From contig JAICMB010000002.1 in assembly GCA_025929455.1 (NCBI GenBank), positions 1 to 23,545 of the forward strand: DNA of 23,545 nucleotides, in the 5' to 3' direction. Shown here in pieces: positions 6,615 through 14,652 of this stretch (position 1 is its first letter; each line of letters begins with the position of its first letter). The translations under genes and the position numbers were made by a program. Source of the DNA: Bryobacteraceae bacterium. Lineage in GTDB: Bacteria > Acidobacteriota > Terriglobia > Bryobacterales > Bryobacteraceae. A model generated the notes under the pieces. It had not been told where the DNA came from. It did not search any database and worked only from the letters and a program-made list of their open reading frames with translations.

Positions 6615-7919
6615 GTGGGACCGGGGGAGATTACAGGGAACTCAGAAGCGTTGCCGGTTCCGGAAATAATCCGGGGCTGGAAGGGCATTGCGGCACATTT
6701 TGAAGTAAGCGTCGGGACCGTTCAGAACTGGACCAGGGAGCACGGTCTGCCGGTGCGCAAGACGGGCGGGCAGCGCTCGGGTGTGTTCGCCTACGCCGGC
6801 GAACTCGACGCCTGGCTGGCGTCACGTCACCCTGCCGCGGCTCCGAGCCCTGAACCCGTAGCGCCGGAACCAACTAAGCCGTTCCGCTATGTGGTGTGGG
6901 CTTCGCTTGCAGCGGCCATCCTCATCACGGGCGCGATTGCAGGGTTTCGGTGGCGGGAAAAGTATGACACCGCTGTTCCGGCGAGCGTGCGTCGTCGCGG
7001 AGAATTCCTGGTGGTCGTGGATGCGTCCGACCGCGAGTTGTGGCGGTATCGCGTTCCAGGAATTTGGCCCCCTCAACCCGAACAGTACGGTACTCAGCAG
7101 TTCGCGATCGGCGATCTGAATGGCGACGGCCGGACCGAGATTGTACTTTCGGTCTGCCGGGGAGCAATGGTCGGCGATTGCAAAGTTGTTGCACTTTCGC
7201 AGGATGGACACGAGCTGTGGCAGTTCAAACCCGGCCACGAAGTCCACGATCAGTTCCGGAGCTTCTCGCCACCGTATCTGATCGAGTTCGTCCAGATTCT
7301 GCCCGCGGCTAAGCGTCATCCCCCGTACGTTGCGATCAGCTCTGCGCACTACTTCAGCTATCCGGACCAGGTCGCACTCCTTGATTCGCACGGCCGCGTT
7401 GTCAGCGAATACTGGCATTCCGGCCATCTCACCGCGATGACACACGGCGATCTCTACGGCGACGGCGACACCGAACTGCTGCTGGGTGGCACCGACAACA
7501 GCACTTCCACGGCAACCGCGGTTGCGCTGCGGCTTGATCACGTGCGAGGTTACGAGCAGGCACGCGGGAATCTCGCGGGCAACCTGATCGGACCGCCCGC
7601 CGCGGAAGACGAGATCGCGCTGCTGCCGCGCTCGCCGCTGGTGACTCTTCCGGAACACAACATCGTTGTACAGCTCACTATCCTTCCAGCGAAAGTGACG
7701 GTTGCAACCATCGAAGCGCCTAGCGTGTCACAATCGCCGGGCGAAATGATCTATGAACTCGATCGCCATCTGCGCGTGCTCACCGCCGTGGCGGATATGC
7801 GCCTCGGCAAAACCTACGCGGCTCGCTTTCACCACGACCTCACGCCCGCCATCGTGAACTCCTGGCTCACGCAGGCCCGGCTGTTCGGCCCCGAAGCCCC
7901 CGCGTTAGCGGCACGCTAG
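6615..7919 (+). CDS. Membrane one-component regulator: HTH domain, single TM helix, FG-GAP ectodomain, 434 aa
   Basis: Residues 19-68 form a MerR/excisionase-like helix-turn-helix of the GWKxIAxxFxVSVxTVQxWxxxxGLPV type, ending in FAYAGELDAWL. A proline-rich linker (73-89) leads to one hydrophobic helix (about 92-111, YVVWASLAAAILITGAIAGF), with arginine and lysine after it. The rest (about 115-434) is extracytoplasmic and contains two calcium-binding FG-GAP/VCBS loops: DLNGDGRTE (Asp167, Asn169, Asp171) and DLYGDGDTE (near 279-287), a fold usually part of a beta-propeller or adhesion-type sensor. The layout suggests a transmembrane regulator that couples an outside signal to DNA binding, but this is inferred from domains only. 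The likely targets are nearby genes, perhaps the secreted protein 21 bp downstream. Confidence 0.82.
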   Translation: MGPGEITGNSEALPVPEIIRGWKGIAAHFEVSVGTVQNWTREHGLPVRKTGGQRSGVFAYAGELDAWLASRHPAAAPSPEPVAPEPTKPFRYVVWASLAAAILITGAIAGFRWREKYDTAVPASVRRRGEFLVVVDASDRELWRYRVPGIWPPQPEQYGTQQFAIGDLNGDGRTEIVLSVCRGAMVGDCKVVALSQDGHELWQFKPGHEVHDQFRSFSPPYLIEFVQILPAAKRHPPYVAISSAHYFSYPDQVALLDSHGRVVSEYWHSGHLTAMTHGDLYGDGDTELLLGGTDNSTSTATAVALRLDHVRGYEQARGNLAGNLIGPPAAEDEIALLPRSPLVTLPEHNIVVQLTILPAKVTVATIEAPSVSQSPGEMIYELDRHLRVLTAVADMRLGKTYAARFHHDLTPAIVNSWLTQARLFGPEAPALAAR

Positions 7920-7940
7920 AGCGTAATGCGAAACTAAAAT

Positions 7941-10349
7941 TTGGTCCTTCGCACGTTCCTGTTTTTCCTGGTATCCAGCGCCGCCGCTTTTGCCGCGCCA
8001 CCCATCTGTCCAGCCGGACTGCCGGTTGGAACCGCGAAGTTCCTCGTCAAGCGGTCCGGCATCGCACCCGCCATCCCCCTGCGCAAGCTCAACCGCATGG
8101 AAGAGGGCGACCTGCTCATCTACGAACCCGTCCTGCGCCCTAACGAGAAGCGGCACGGCAAGGTATCCTTCGTGCTCGTCCCTGCATCGGCATCCGAGCG
8201 CGCCGACGAGCGGCTGGTCGTTCTGGACCCGAAGGACGCCAACAAGACGGCCAAGTGGAAGGTGCCGTTCCGCACCGCACTGACGGCGTTCGTATACGGC
8301 CCAAATGGGCTGGACGCCGGCAAGGTGAAGGGCTTCCTTTCAAAAGACGACGAACTCATATCGCAGCTTGCCGATTATGCCGAGAAGACCGCGCAAACCG
8401 AATCGGTGTTGCAGGCGCTGTCGAAGGAGTCACAGCAGGACGACAGTTTCGGCGCCGCGCTGCAAGGTTTTGCAGCACAGGGCGGAACCGCGAAGATCGA
8501 TCGCAACAGTTCCTTGGATCAGCAAACCATCGCGGCTTTCCGCAGCCTGAATCCGGCATTGTCGGCGTACGATCCCATCGCCGCCCCGCCGGGACAAAGG
8601 CTCGGCCAGGCAACCGGACTGGCGGCCACCGTCGCTGCGATGTTTTTCGGCAGCCCCGTCGGGCTCGCGGCTGGCGGTACCGCAATGGCCCTGAACCTGA
8701 AAACGATGCTGTTTCCGAACTCCGAGTTCCGCTCCAGCTTCGCGCAGACCGCTCCCGATAACAGCGTGGCACTCTGCGGCAAACGCGATCCCGCGCGCGG
8801 CCATGCGCGGCTCGCGTTTCTGTGGGCGCTGCGTATTCCAGATGAGAAGGCGCCCGCGCTCACCATCGCTCCCAACGCGAACGTCGCACTCGGCATCAAG
8901 AACGAAATTGAAGCGAACTCGGCCGACGTGCCTTGGAAATTCATCGATCGCGCGCACGGCTGGAAGCTCACGAGTGCGGATGGCAAAACCCTCGCCGTTC
9001 CCGTTACTGCCGAATCAAAACACCACACGCTGGAGCTCGATTTGACCGCCGCCAACCTGACACCCGGCCGGTATGAGTTGTCCGGCAAGTGGGACTGGGA
9101 CGCCTTCACGGCCAAGGGCGTCGTCACCGTGCACGCGCTGCCGGACCTGTCCGAGGCGCGGCTCACGGTCGACACGCACGATCTGCTGCGGCCGCGTTCC
9201 GGCAAGGTGATCGTGCGCGCGGACGGCGCCGACTTCGAATTTGTGAAGAAGGTCGAATTAAAGCGCGACGGAGATAAATACGATCCGCCCTTTGTCGTAC
9301 CGTTCTCTCTTTCAAAGGGATTCGCCCGAGGCCCGCAACAGGATCTCGAGATGCAAGTCAACACCAGCGCGCTCGACGTGGGCAAGTATTCGCTTCTGGT
9401 TTATCAGGCGAACGGTAAGGCCAGTGTGATTCCTGTCGCCGTGCTGCCTGAACCACCGCGTGTGAGCGATCTGCCGCTGGTTGTCAGCGAGTCGGACGAG
9501 AAGCAGCGCGTCGTGTTGCACGGCGAGGGCTTGGACCGCATCACCGGCCTGGAAGCCGTGGGCGCGACATTCGAGCTTGCGCCCGCGGCGCCGCAGAGCC
9601 GCGAACGCGAAGCGACGGTGCTACTCGCGCCGGGCTCGAAGCAGGGCTCGGTCGAAGACCTGCGCCTTCGCGTGCAGGGCTACGCGCAGCCGATCGTCAT
9701 GCCGGCGGCGCTGCGCATCGCCGGCCCGCGCCCTCGCGTGCTCGAAGCCAGGCTCGCAACGCCCACGGACATGGCGGTCTCGCTCGAAAAGGGCGAACTC
9801 GCCGCGGGTGCGTTCATCAGTACGATGATGCGCGTGCAGCACGCTGGCCCGGACACGTCGGTGCGCATAGGCTGCCGCGGCGGTGAGGGGACGCCGGTTG
9901 TGGTTCGCGCGGGCATGGACTCGGCCGCCGCGAAGCTGCAGTTGATCGGCCCCGGCGAGATGTTCCTGTCCTTCGATCCCGGCAACTGGCCATCGGGGTG
10001 CACGTTGCAGGCGACCCTCGTGGGAGGCGATATCGAGTCACGTCCGTTTACGCTCGGTCGTGTCGTGCGCGTGCCTCGCATCGAAAGCTTCAAATTGACT
10101 AACGAGCCCGCGGGTGAAGGCGCTTACTACGGCGTGATCACCGGCACCGATTTAGAGGTCATTCAGAAGACCGGCTGGGACCCCGACCGCGGCGTTGCCG
10201 TAACGACACTGCCTGCCGCTATCGCCGGCGAAGGACAGAAGCAAACGCTGCGCGTCGCCATGCCGTGGCCGTCGCCGGCGCCGCACGCGCCCGTCTATGT
10301 GTGGCTGCGCGGGGACGCCACCGGGCGCTCGACCACGGCGCGGGATTAG
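7941..10349 (+). CDS. Large secreted protein of unknown function, 802 aa
   Basis: I do not recognise this protein. The start is taken as TTG 7941, because it gives a good signal peptide (VLRTFLFFLVSSAAAFA, cleavage near residue 19) and an in-frame stop lies only 18 bases upstream. No Shine-Dalgarno is visible, so the start is uncertain; ATG 8097 would remove the signal. Residues 135-210 look helical and polar. Residues 221-252 form a Gly/Ala-rich hydrophobic stretch (GLAATVAAMFFGSPVGLAAGG) that could insert in a membrane. From about 300 to 802 the sequence is strand-rich with repeated short blocks, consistent with several Ig-like or similar beta modules. Only a few Cys are present. It follows the HTH/FG-GAP regulator closely on the same strand, so the two may form a unit. 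Confidence 0.72.
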   Translation: MVLRTFLFFLVSSAAAFAAPPICPAGLPVGTAKFLVKRSGIAPAIPLRKLNRMEEGDLLIYEPVLRPNEKRHGKVSFVLVPASASERADERLVVLDPKDANKTAKWKVPFRTALTAFVYGPNGLDAGKVKGFLSKDDELISQLADYAEKTAQTESVLQALSKESQQDDSFGAALQGFAAQGGTAKIDRNSSLDQQTIAAFRSLNPALSAYDPIAAPPGQRLGQATGLAATVAAMFFGSPVGLAAGGTAMALNLKTMLFPNSEFRSSFAQTAPDNSVALCGKRDPARGHARLAFLWALRIPDEKAPALTIAPNANVALGIKNEIEANSADVPWKFIDRAHGWKLTSADGKTLAVPVTAESKHHTLELDLTAANLTPGRYELSGKWDWDAFTAKGVVTVHALPDLSEARLTVDTHDLLRPRSGKVIVRADGADFEFVKKVELKRDGDKYDPPFVVPFSLSKGFARGPQQDLEMQVNTSALDVGKYSLLVYQANGKASVIPVAVLPEPPRVSDLPLVVSESDEKQRVVLHGEGLDRITGLEAVGATFELAPAAPQSREREATVLLAPGSKQGSVEDLRLRVQGYAQPIVMPAALRIAGPRPRVLEARLATPTDMAVSLEKGELAAGAFISTMMRVQHAGPDTSVRIGCRGGEGTPVVVRAGMDSAAAKLQLIGPGEMFLSFDPGNWPSGCTLQATLVGGDIESRPFTLGRVVRVPRIESFKLTNEPAGEGAYYGVITGTDLEVIQKTGWDPDRGVAVTTLPAAIAGEGQKQTLRVAMPWPSPAPHAPVYVWLRGDATGRSTTARD

Positions 10350-10392
10350 GCTAGTGTGTCCTGAGTATGTATTACAAAACCTCCGCCAACGC

Positions 10393-10440
10393 GCGCAGAT
10401 TCCGACGTGGGGCGACCAGTCTTGCTGGCTGCCCATGCCC
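10393..10440 (+). repeat. Intergenic hairpin repeat, module A (copy 1)
   Basis: A prefix GCGCAGATTCCG (10393-10404) is followed by GTGGGGC (10407-10413) and a hairpin with stem CCAG (10416-10419) and CTGG (10425-10428) around the loop TCTTG, then GCTGCCC-type sequence. The 33 bases from 10407 match those at 20125-20157 with four differences. Two of the differences are the two sides of one base pair (A-T here, G-C there), so the stem is preserved. The prefix is also identical at 15482-15493. Confidence 0.8.
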
Positions 10441-10536
10441 GGGTCGCAGCCGAAACTTCTTGCGGAATCGGTTGCGGCTTCACTGCCGAGTGGGGCGAGT
10501 TTCCTAAGGAACTTCCCGCACCCGCAGCATCGCGTA
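10441..10536. repeat. Additional imperfect inverted repeats inside the hairpin mosaic
   Basis: CGCAGCCGA (10445-10453) pairs with TCGGTTGCG (10468-10476), one pair being a G-U wobble in RNA. AGTTTCC (10498-10504) pairs with GGAACT (10508-10513) around TAA with one bulged T, and is preceded by a further GTGGGGC unit (10490-10496). These fill the gap between modules A and B, which in the copy at 20.15 kb is only about 27 bases long. Confidence 0.55.
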
Positions 10537-10540
10537 CAGG

Positions 10541-10573
10541 GCAGGTTGTCAACCTGCTGCCGATTGTTAATCG
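10541..10573 (+). repeat. Intergenic double-hairpin repeat, module B (copy 1)
   Basis: Two adjacent hairpins: GCAGGTT-GTC-AACCTGC (10541-10557, perfect 7-bp stem) and CGATT-GTT-AATCG (10561-10573). The first is identical to 20185-20201. The second is a shorter version of 20202-20220, with loop GTT instead of GTC. Confidence 0.8.
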
Positions 10574-10602
10574 TCATTGCCCGCCACCGCACAATGGCGC
10601 CC

Positions 10603-10647
10603 CGACCTGCACCGGTCGCTTGTGAGGACGAGTTCCTTGTAGCTCGT
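10603..10647 (+). repeat. Further short hairpins downstream of module B
   Basis: CGACC-TGCACC-GGTCG (10603-10618) and ACGAG (10628-10632) with CTCGT (10643-10647) form two more short stems. They extend the hairpin mosaic to about 240 bp. No T-tract follows either stem, so they are not classical intrinsic terminators. Confidence 0.45.
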
Positions 10648-10963
10648 GCCCGGCTTGGCGGTTGGCAACTTCAGACCTACCGCCGCCGTCCACGCCTGCT
10701 GGACCGTGTTTCAATAACTCCCGGCCAGCCCGGCCCTGGAGGTCCGGCGCACACGCGTTCGTTTGCCACCGTTTTCTAACGAGTTTCTGCCCCGCTATGT
10801 AAGCTACACTAGCGCGCACAACAGCATAGCAACCGGCACAGCGGGAACCTTGGCCCCATGTCTGCCGTCTGGTTCTTCATGGGCCACCAGGGCGTACCTG
10901 TTCACGCCCCGCTTTCGGCATAGAATACGGTCCATCCACGGTACATTAATAAAACACTGAATC

Positions 10964-12484
10964 ATGCGCTACTGCCTGATTATCCTTACCGCCGCGGCCG
11001 CGCTGGCGCGTGCGCAATCACTCACCGACATCGAAAAGCGGGTGACTGAGTTTACGCTGCCGAACGGCATGCACTTCATTGTCTTCGAGCGGCACCAGGC
11101 GCCCGTAGTCTCGTTCCATTCCTATGTGAACGCCGGGTCGGTGGACGACCCCAGCGGTGAGACCGGCATCGCGCACATGTTCGAGCACATGGCCTTCAAA
11201 GGCACGCAAACCATCGGCACCAAGAATTACCCCGAAGAGAAAAAGGCCATGGATGAGGTGGAGCGCGTCTACGACCGCTACGATGCCGAGCGCAACAAAG
11301 GCTCCAAGGCCGATCCGGCCAAAGTCAAAACGCTCGCTGCCGACCTGAAGGCCGCGATGGAGAAGGCCGACAGCTTCGTGGAGCCGAACGCCTATCCCCG
11401 TATCATCGAAGAAAACGGCGGTGTCGGGATGAACGCCAGCACCAGCGAGGATTCCACCAACTACTTCTATAATTTCCCGCGCAACCGCCTGGAGCTGTGG
11501 TTTCTTCTCGAATCGCAGCGCTTCTACGACCCCGTCTTTCGCGAGTTTTATAAAGAGCGTGACGTGGTGCGCGAAGAGCGCCGCATGCGCGTCGAATCGC
11601 AGCCGCAGGGCAAGCTGATCGAAGGGCTGGTGGCCACTGCATTCGAGGCGCATCCGTACCGCAATATGCCCGGCGGATGGGCCAGCGACATCGAAAATTT
11701 TCGGCTGCCTGAGGCGGTGCGCTTCTACAAGAAGTACTACGTGCCCGCCAATATCACCATCTCCATCGCCGGTGATGTGGACCCGGTCGAATGTAAGCGG
11801 CTGGCTGAAAAATATTTCGGCATCTTGCCCGCTGGTCCGCTCCCGAGCGGCCCGCGCACGGTGGAGCCGCCGCAACAGGGCGAAAAACGCATCCGTATCA
11901 ACACGCCCGCGCAGCCCGTCCTGGCGATCGCGTACAAGAGGCCCGATCAGAATTCCAAGGACGATCCGGTGTTCGACGTACTCGCCGATATTCTGGCAGG
12001 CGGCCGCACCGGTCTGCTCTACAAAGAACTGGTGCGCGATAAGCGGATCGCGCTGGCCGCGTTCGCGCAAGCGACGTTCCCGAGCGGCAAATACCCCAAC
12101 CTATTTCTATTCTTCGCGCTGCCCAACGCGGGCCACACCGTCGACGAGAACGAGAAGGCGGTCTACGAAGCGGTGAACGAGCTCAAAGATAAAAAGGTGG
12201 ATGAGGCCACGCTAAAACGCGTCAAGACCAAAGTCCGCGCGTCGGTCATCCGGCATCTCGACAGCAACTCCGGCATGGCGGAGGAGCTGGCCTTCTATTA
12301 CGTGAATTACGGCGACTGGCGCATGCTGTTTAAAGCGATTCAGGAGATCGATGCGGTCACCGCCGACGACGTGCAGCGCGTCGCGCGCGAATACTTCGTA
12401 CCGCAAACACGCACAGTGGCGTGGACGGCGGCTCCAGCGCACGCGGAAATGACCGGCGCCGCGCCTGCCAAGGAGGGCAAGTAA
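10964..12484 (+). CDS. Secreted M16 family zinc peptidase, catalytic subunit, 506 aa
   Basis: Inverzincin-type metallopeptidase acting on peptides in the periplasm. A signal peptide (LIILTAAAALARA, cleavage near residue 17) precedes the first M16 domain. The zinc motif HxxEH is intact in GIAHMFEHMAFKGT (His71, catalytic Glu74, His75), and the third zinc ligand is probably Glu203 in ERDVVREERR. Residues about 85-140, between these motifs, hold a charged helical insertion rich in Lys, Asp and Glu. The second domain (from about 270) has GRTGLLYKELVRDKRIA but lacks the GxAY segment that helps bind substrate in complete M16 enzymes. That element is present in the next gene's product, so the two are probably a heterodimer. 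The stop overlaps the next start by one base (TAATG). Confidence 0.92.
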   Translation: MRYCLIILTAAAALARAQSLTDIEKRVTEFTLPNGMHFIVFERHQAPVVSFHSYVNAGSVDDPSGETGIAHMFEHMAFKGTQTIGTKNYPEEKKAMDEVERVYDRYDAERNKGSKADPAKVKTLAADLKAAMEKADSFVEPNAYPRIIEENGGVGMNASTSEDSTNYFYNFPRNRLELWFLLESQRFYDPVFREFYKERDVVREERRMRVESQPQGKLIEGLVATAFEAHPYRNMPGGWASDIENFRLPEAVRFYKKYYVPANITISIAGDVDPVECKRLAEKYFGILPAGPLPSGPRTVEPPQQGEKRIRINTPAQPVLAIAYKRPDQNSKDDPVFDVLADILAGGRTGLLYKELVRDKRIALAAFAQATFPSGKYPNLFLFFALPNAGHTVDENEKAVYEAVNELKDKKVDEATLKRVKTKVRASVIRHLDSNSGMAEELAFYYVNYGDWRMLFKAIQEIDAVTADDVQRVAREYFVPQTRTVAWTAAPAHAEMTGAAPAKEGK

Positions 12485-14652
12485 TGAAACGCGCGCTATC
12501 GGTTCTACTGCTTGCTGCCTGGTGTGCGGTCGCGCAGGCGCCGAATCCAAACCCCGCCGCCGTCGGCGCCCGCCCGCGCGTCACGCACACCACCATTCCC
12601 GCGAGCGACCAAACGCAAATCCGTACGGCGCCGCGCCTGCCCTCCTGGCATGAACTGAAATTCGCGCCGCTCCCGGCGATTAAAATTCCGAACGTCGATA
12701 CCGTCACGCTGCCCAACGGCATGCGCGTGTTTCTGCTGGAAGATCACGAGCTCCCACTGGTGAGCGGTTTCGCGCTGGTGCGCACCGGCGAGCTGCTCGA
12801 TCCGCCCGCCAAGCGTGGCCTCGCCGAGATCACCGGCATGGTGCTGCGCACCGGCGGCACGCATGCAAAATCCGGCGATCAGATCGACGAGCAGCTCGAA
12901 AACATCGCGGCATCGGTCGAGAGTCACATCTCCGACTCGAACGGCAGCGTTTCGTTCTCTTGTATGAAGGAGAACACCGACGAGGTCATGCAGGTCTTTC
13001 ACGATCTGCTCACCGGCCCCGAATTCCGCCAGGACAAATTTGAGCTTGCGAAAACTCAGCTCCGCAGTGCGATCTCGCGCCGCAATGACGATCCCAACGG
13101 AATCCTGTCGCGCGAGTTCGGCTCCATCGTGTACGGCCGTAACACGCCGTTCGGATGGACCGTCGAATACGAAAACCTGAACAACATTCACCGCCAGGAT
13201 TTGATCGACTTCTACAAGCGCTATTACTTCCCGTCCAATATCATGCTTGGCATTTACGGCGATTTCTCAGCGCCCCAGATGAAGGAGCACCTGACGAAGC
13301 TGTTCGCCGACTGGACCTACACGCAGCCGGCCGTACCGAAGTTTCCGGAAGTGACCGCAAAGCCTGTCCCCGGGGTTTTCGTGGCCACCAAAGACGACGT
13401 GACGCAAACTTTCTTCGAAGTGGGACACCTCGGTGGCACGCTGCGCGATAAGGATTTCGCGGCGCTCGAAGTTGCGGGTGACATCCTGGGCGGCGGTTTC
13501 TCCAGCCGCTTATTCCAGCGCGTACGCACCAAACTCGGCTACGCCTATAGCGTCGGCGCGTCTTGGGGCGCCAACTACGACCATCCGGGACTTTTCGAGA
13601 TTTTCGGAAGCACGCAATCGAAATACACGCTGGCGACATTGAAAGCATCGCTCGAGGAGCTAAACCGCTTGCGCGAGTCGGAAGTTACCGACCAAGAGTT
13701 GAAAACAGCCAAGGACACCGTGCTCAACGGCTTCGTGTTTTTCTTCGACCGGCCGAGCAAAACCCTGAACCGGCTGATGCTGTACGACTACTTCGGTTAT
13801 CCGAAGGACTTCATCTTCGAATACCAGAAGGCCGTCGCCGCAGTCACCAAAGCCGACGTGCTGCGCGTCGCGCGCCAGTATTTCCGGCCTCAGGATCTCA
13901 CCATCGTGGCGGTCGGAAATCCCAAGGACTTCGGCCAGCCGCTCGCCGAACTCGGCTTGAAAGTCACGCCCATCGAGCTCACGATTCCGGAGCCGAAACA
14001 GGAAGCGGCCGCGCCTGCCAGTGCCGCCGACGTGGCGCGCGGGCGTGAGTTGCTCGCGCGCGTGCGCACGGCATTGGGCGGTGAAGCCAAGCTCTCGTCC
14101 ATCAAAGATGTCGACTACACCGCCGATGTTGAGATTCAAACTCCCGGCGCGGTCATGAAGGCGCAGCAGCACAACATGTTTTTGCCGCCGTGGACGTTCC
14201 GTCAGGAAATGTCGCTGCCGTTTTTAAAGCAGACCGTATATTCGAACGGCAAATCGGGATGGATCGTGTCGCCGCAAGGCACGCAGCCTACGCCCGCTCC
14301 CGTCGTAAAACAAATGCAGGGCGAATCGTTCCGGCTGCTATACGTGCTCGTGATGCACGACCAGGCCGCCGCCGTGGGCCCGGACACGCTCGAGATTCGC
14401 GACGATGGACAAAACGCGAAGCTGACCATCGATCCCGCCACCGGCCTGCCGGCGAAAGTCAGTTACACCGGAGGTCCGGGCGGCGCAAACGAGGTGGTCG
14501 AAACCTTCTCCGATTGGCGCGACGTCAACGGTATTAAGGTTCCTTTCGAGCGGACCATTACGCAAGGCGGAAAGAAATTCGCCAACGTACATATCAAGAC
14601 ATATAAATTTAATGCCGGGCTGACCGAAGCCCAGCTTTCAACCAAGCCGTGA
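12484..14652 (+). CDS. Non-catalytic M16 partner subunit fused to a C-terminal LolA-like domain, 722 aa
   Basis: ATG 12484 overlaps the upstream stop and gives a good signal peptide (RALSVLLLAAWCAVAQA), so it is preferred to the longer frame. Residues about 70-500 are the two halves of an M16 peptidase. The zinc site is lost: where HxxEH should be, the sequence reads AEITGM (residues 114-119). The substrate-binding Arg/Tyr element is kept in RVRTKLGYAYSVG (Arg348, Tyr355). This division, zinc site in one chain and R/Y pair in the other, is that of heterodimeric bacterial M16 enzymes and of mitochondrial processing peptidase. Unusually, residues about 520-722 add a beta-rich domain resembling LolA/LolB-type lipoprotein carriers (GRELLARVRTALGG, then strands to the C-terminus). 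The stop overlaps the next start (GTGA). Confidence 0.9.
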   Translation: MKRALSVLLLAAWCAVAQAPNPNPAAVGARPRVTHTTIPASDQTQIRTAPRLPSWHELKFAPLPAIKIPNVDTVTLPNGMRVFLLEDHELPLVSGFALVRTGELLDPPAKRGLAEITGMVLRTGGTHAKSGDQIDEQLENIAASVESHISDSNGSVSFSCMKENTDEVMQVFHDLLTGPEFRQDKFELAKTQLRSAISRRNDDPNGILSREFGSIVYGRNTPFGWTVEYENLNNIHRQDLIDFYKRYYFPSNIMLGIYGDFSAPQMKEHLTKLFADWTYTQPAVPKFPEVTAKPVPGVFVATKDDVTQTFFEVGHLGGTLRDKDFAALEVAGDILGGGFSSRLFQRVRTKLGYAYSVGASWGANYDHPGLFEIFGSTQSKYTLATLKASLEELNRLRESEVTDQELKTAKDTVLNGFVFFFDRPSKTLNRLMLYDYFGYPKDFIFEYQKAVAAVTKADVLRVARQYFRPQDLTIVAVGNPKDFGQPLAELGLKVTPIELTIPEPKQEAAAPASAADVARGRELLARVRTALGGEAKLSSIKDVDYTADVEIQTPGAVMKAQQHNMFLPPWTFRQEMSLPFLKQTVYSNGKSGWIVSPQGTQPTPAPVVKQMQGESFRLLYVLVMHDQAAAVGPDTLEIRDDGQNAKLTIDPATGLPAKVSYTGGPGGANEVVETFSDWRDVNGIKVPFERTITQGGKKFANVHIKTYKFNAGLTEAQLSTKP

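Larger units (their letters stand above)
10350..10963. other. 614-bp gene-free region, hairpin-rich in its first half
   Basis: No convincing protein gene is present. One long plus-strand frame (10297-10779) crosses the stop of the preceding gene and the hairpin repeats, and has no protein-like composition. The interval 10393-10650 contains five or six short inverted repeats, described separately. The second half (about 10651-10963) has no clear structure apart from TAGAAT at 10921-10926, a weak -10 candidate for the M16 operon with no convincing -35. Confidence 0.7.

Noticed and set aside
6822..7658. 278-aa minus-strand frame opposite the HTH/FG-GAP gene
   Set aside because: No domain pattern; the plus strand encodes recognisable HTH, TM and calcium loops.
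10393..10650. CRISPR array
   Set aside because: Units are palindromic and of different sequence, without regular spacers or identical direct repeats.
10297..10779. Plus-strand frame crossing the end of the large secreted gene and the hairpin region
   Set aside because: It runs through repeat hairpins, lacks a ribosome binding site and has no protein-like composition.
11018..12070. 350-aa minus-strand frame opposite the catalytic M16 gene
   Set aside because: Antisense shadow of a gene with HxxEH.
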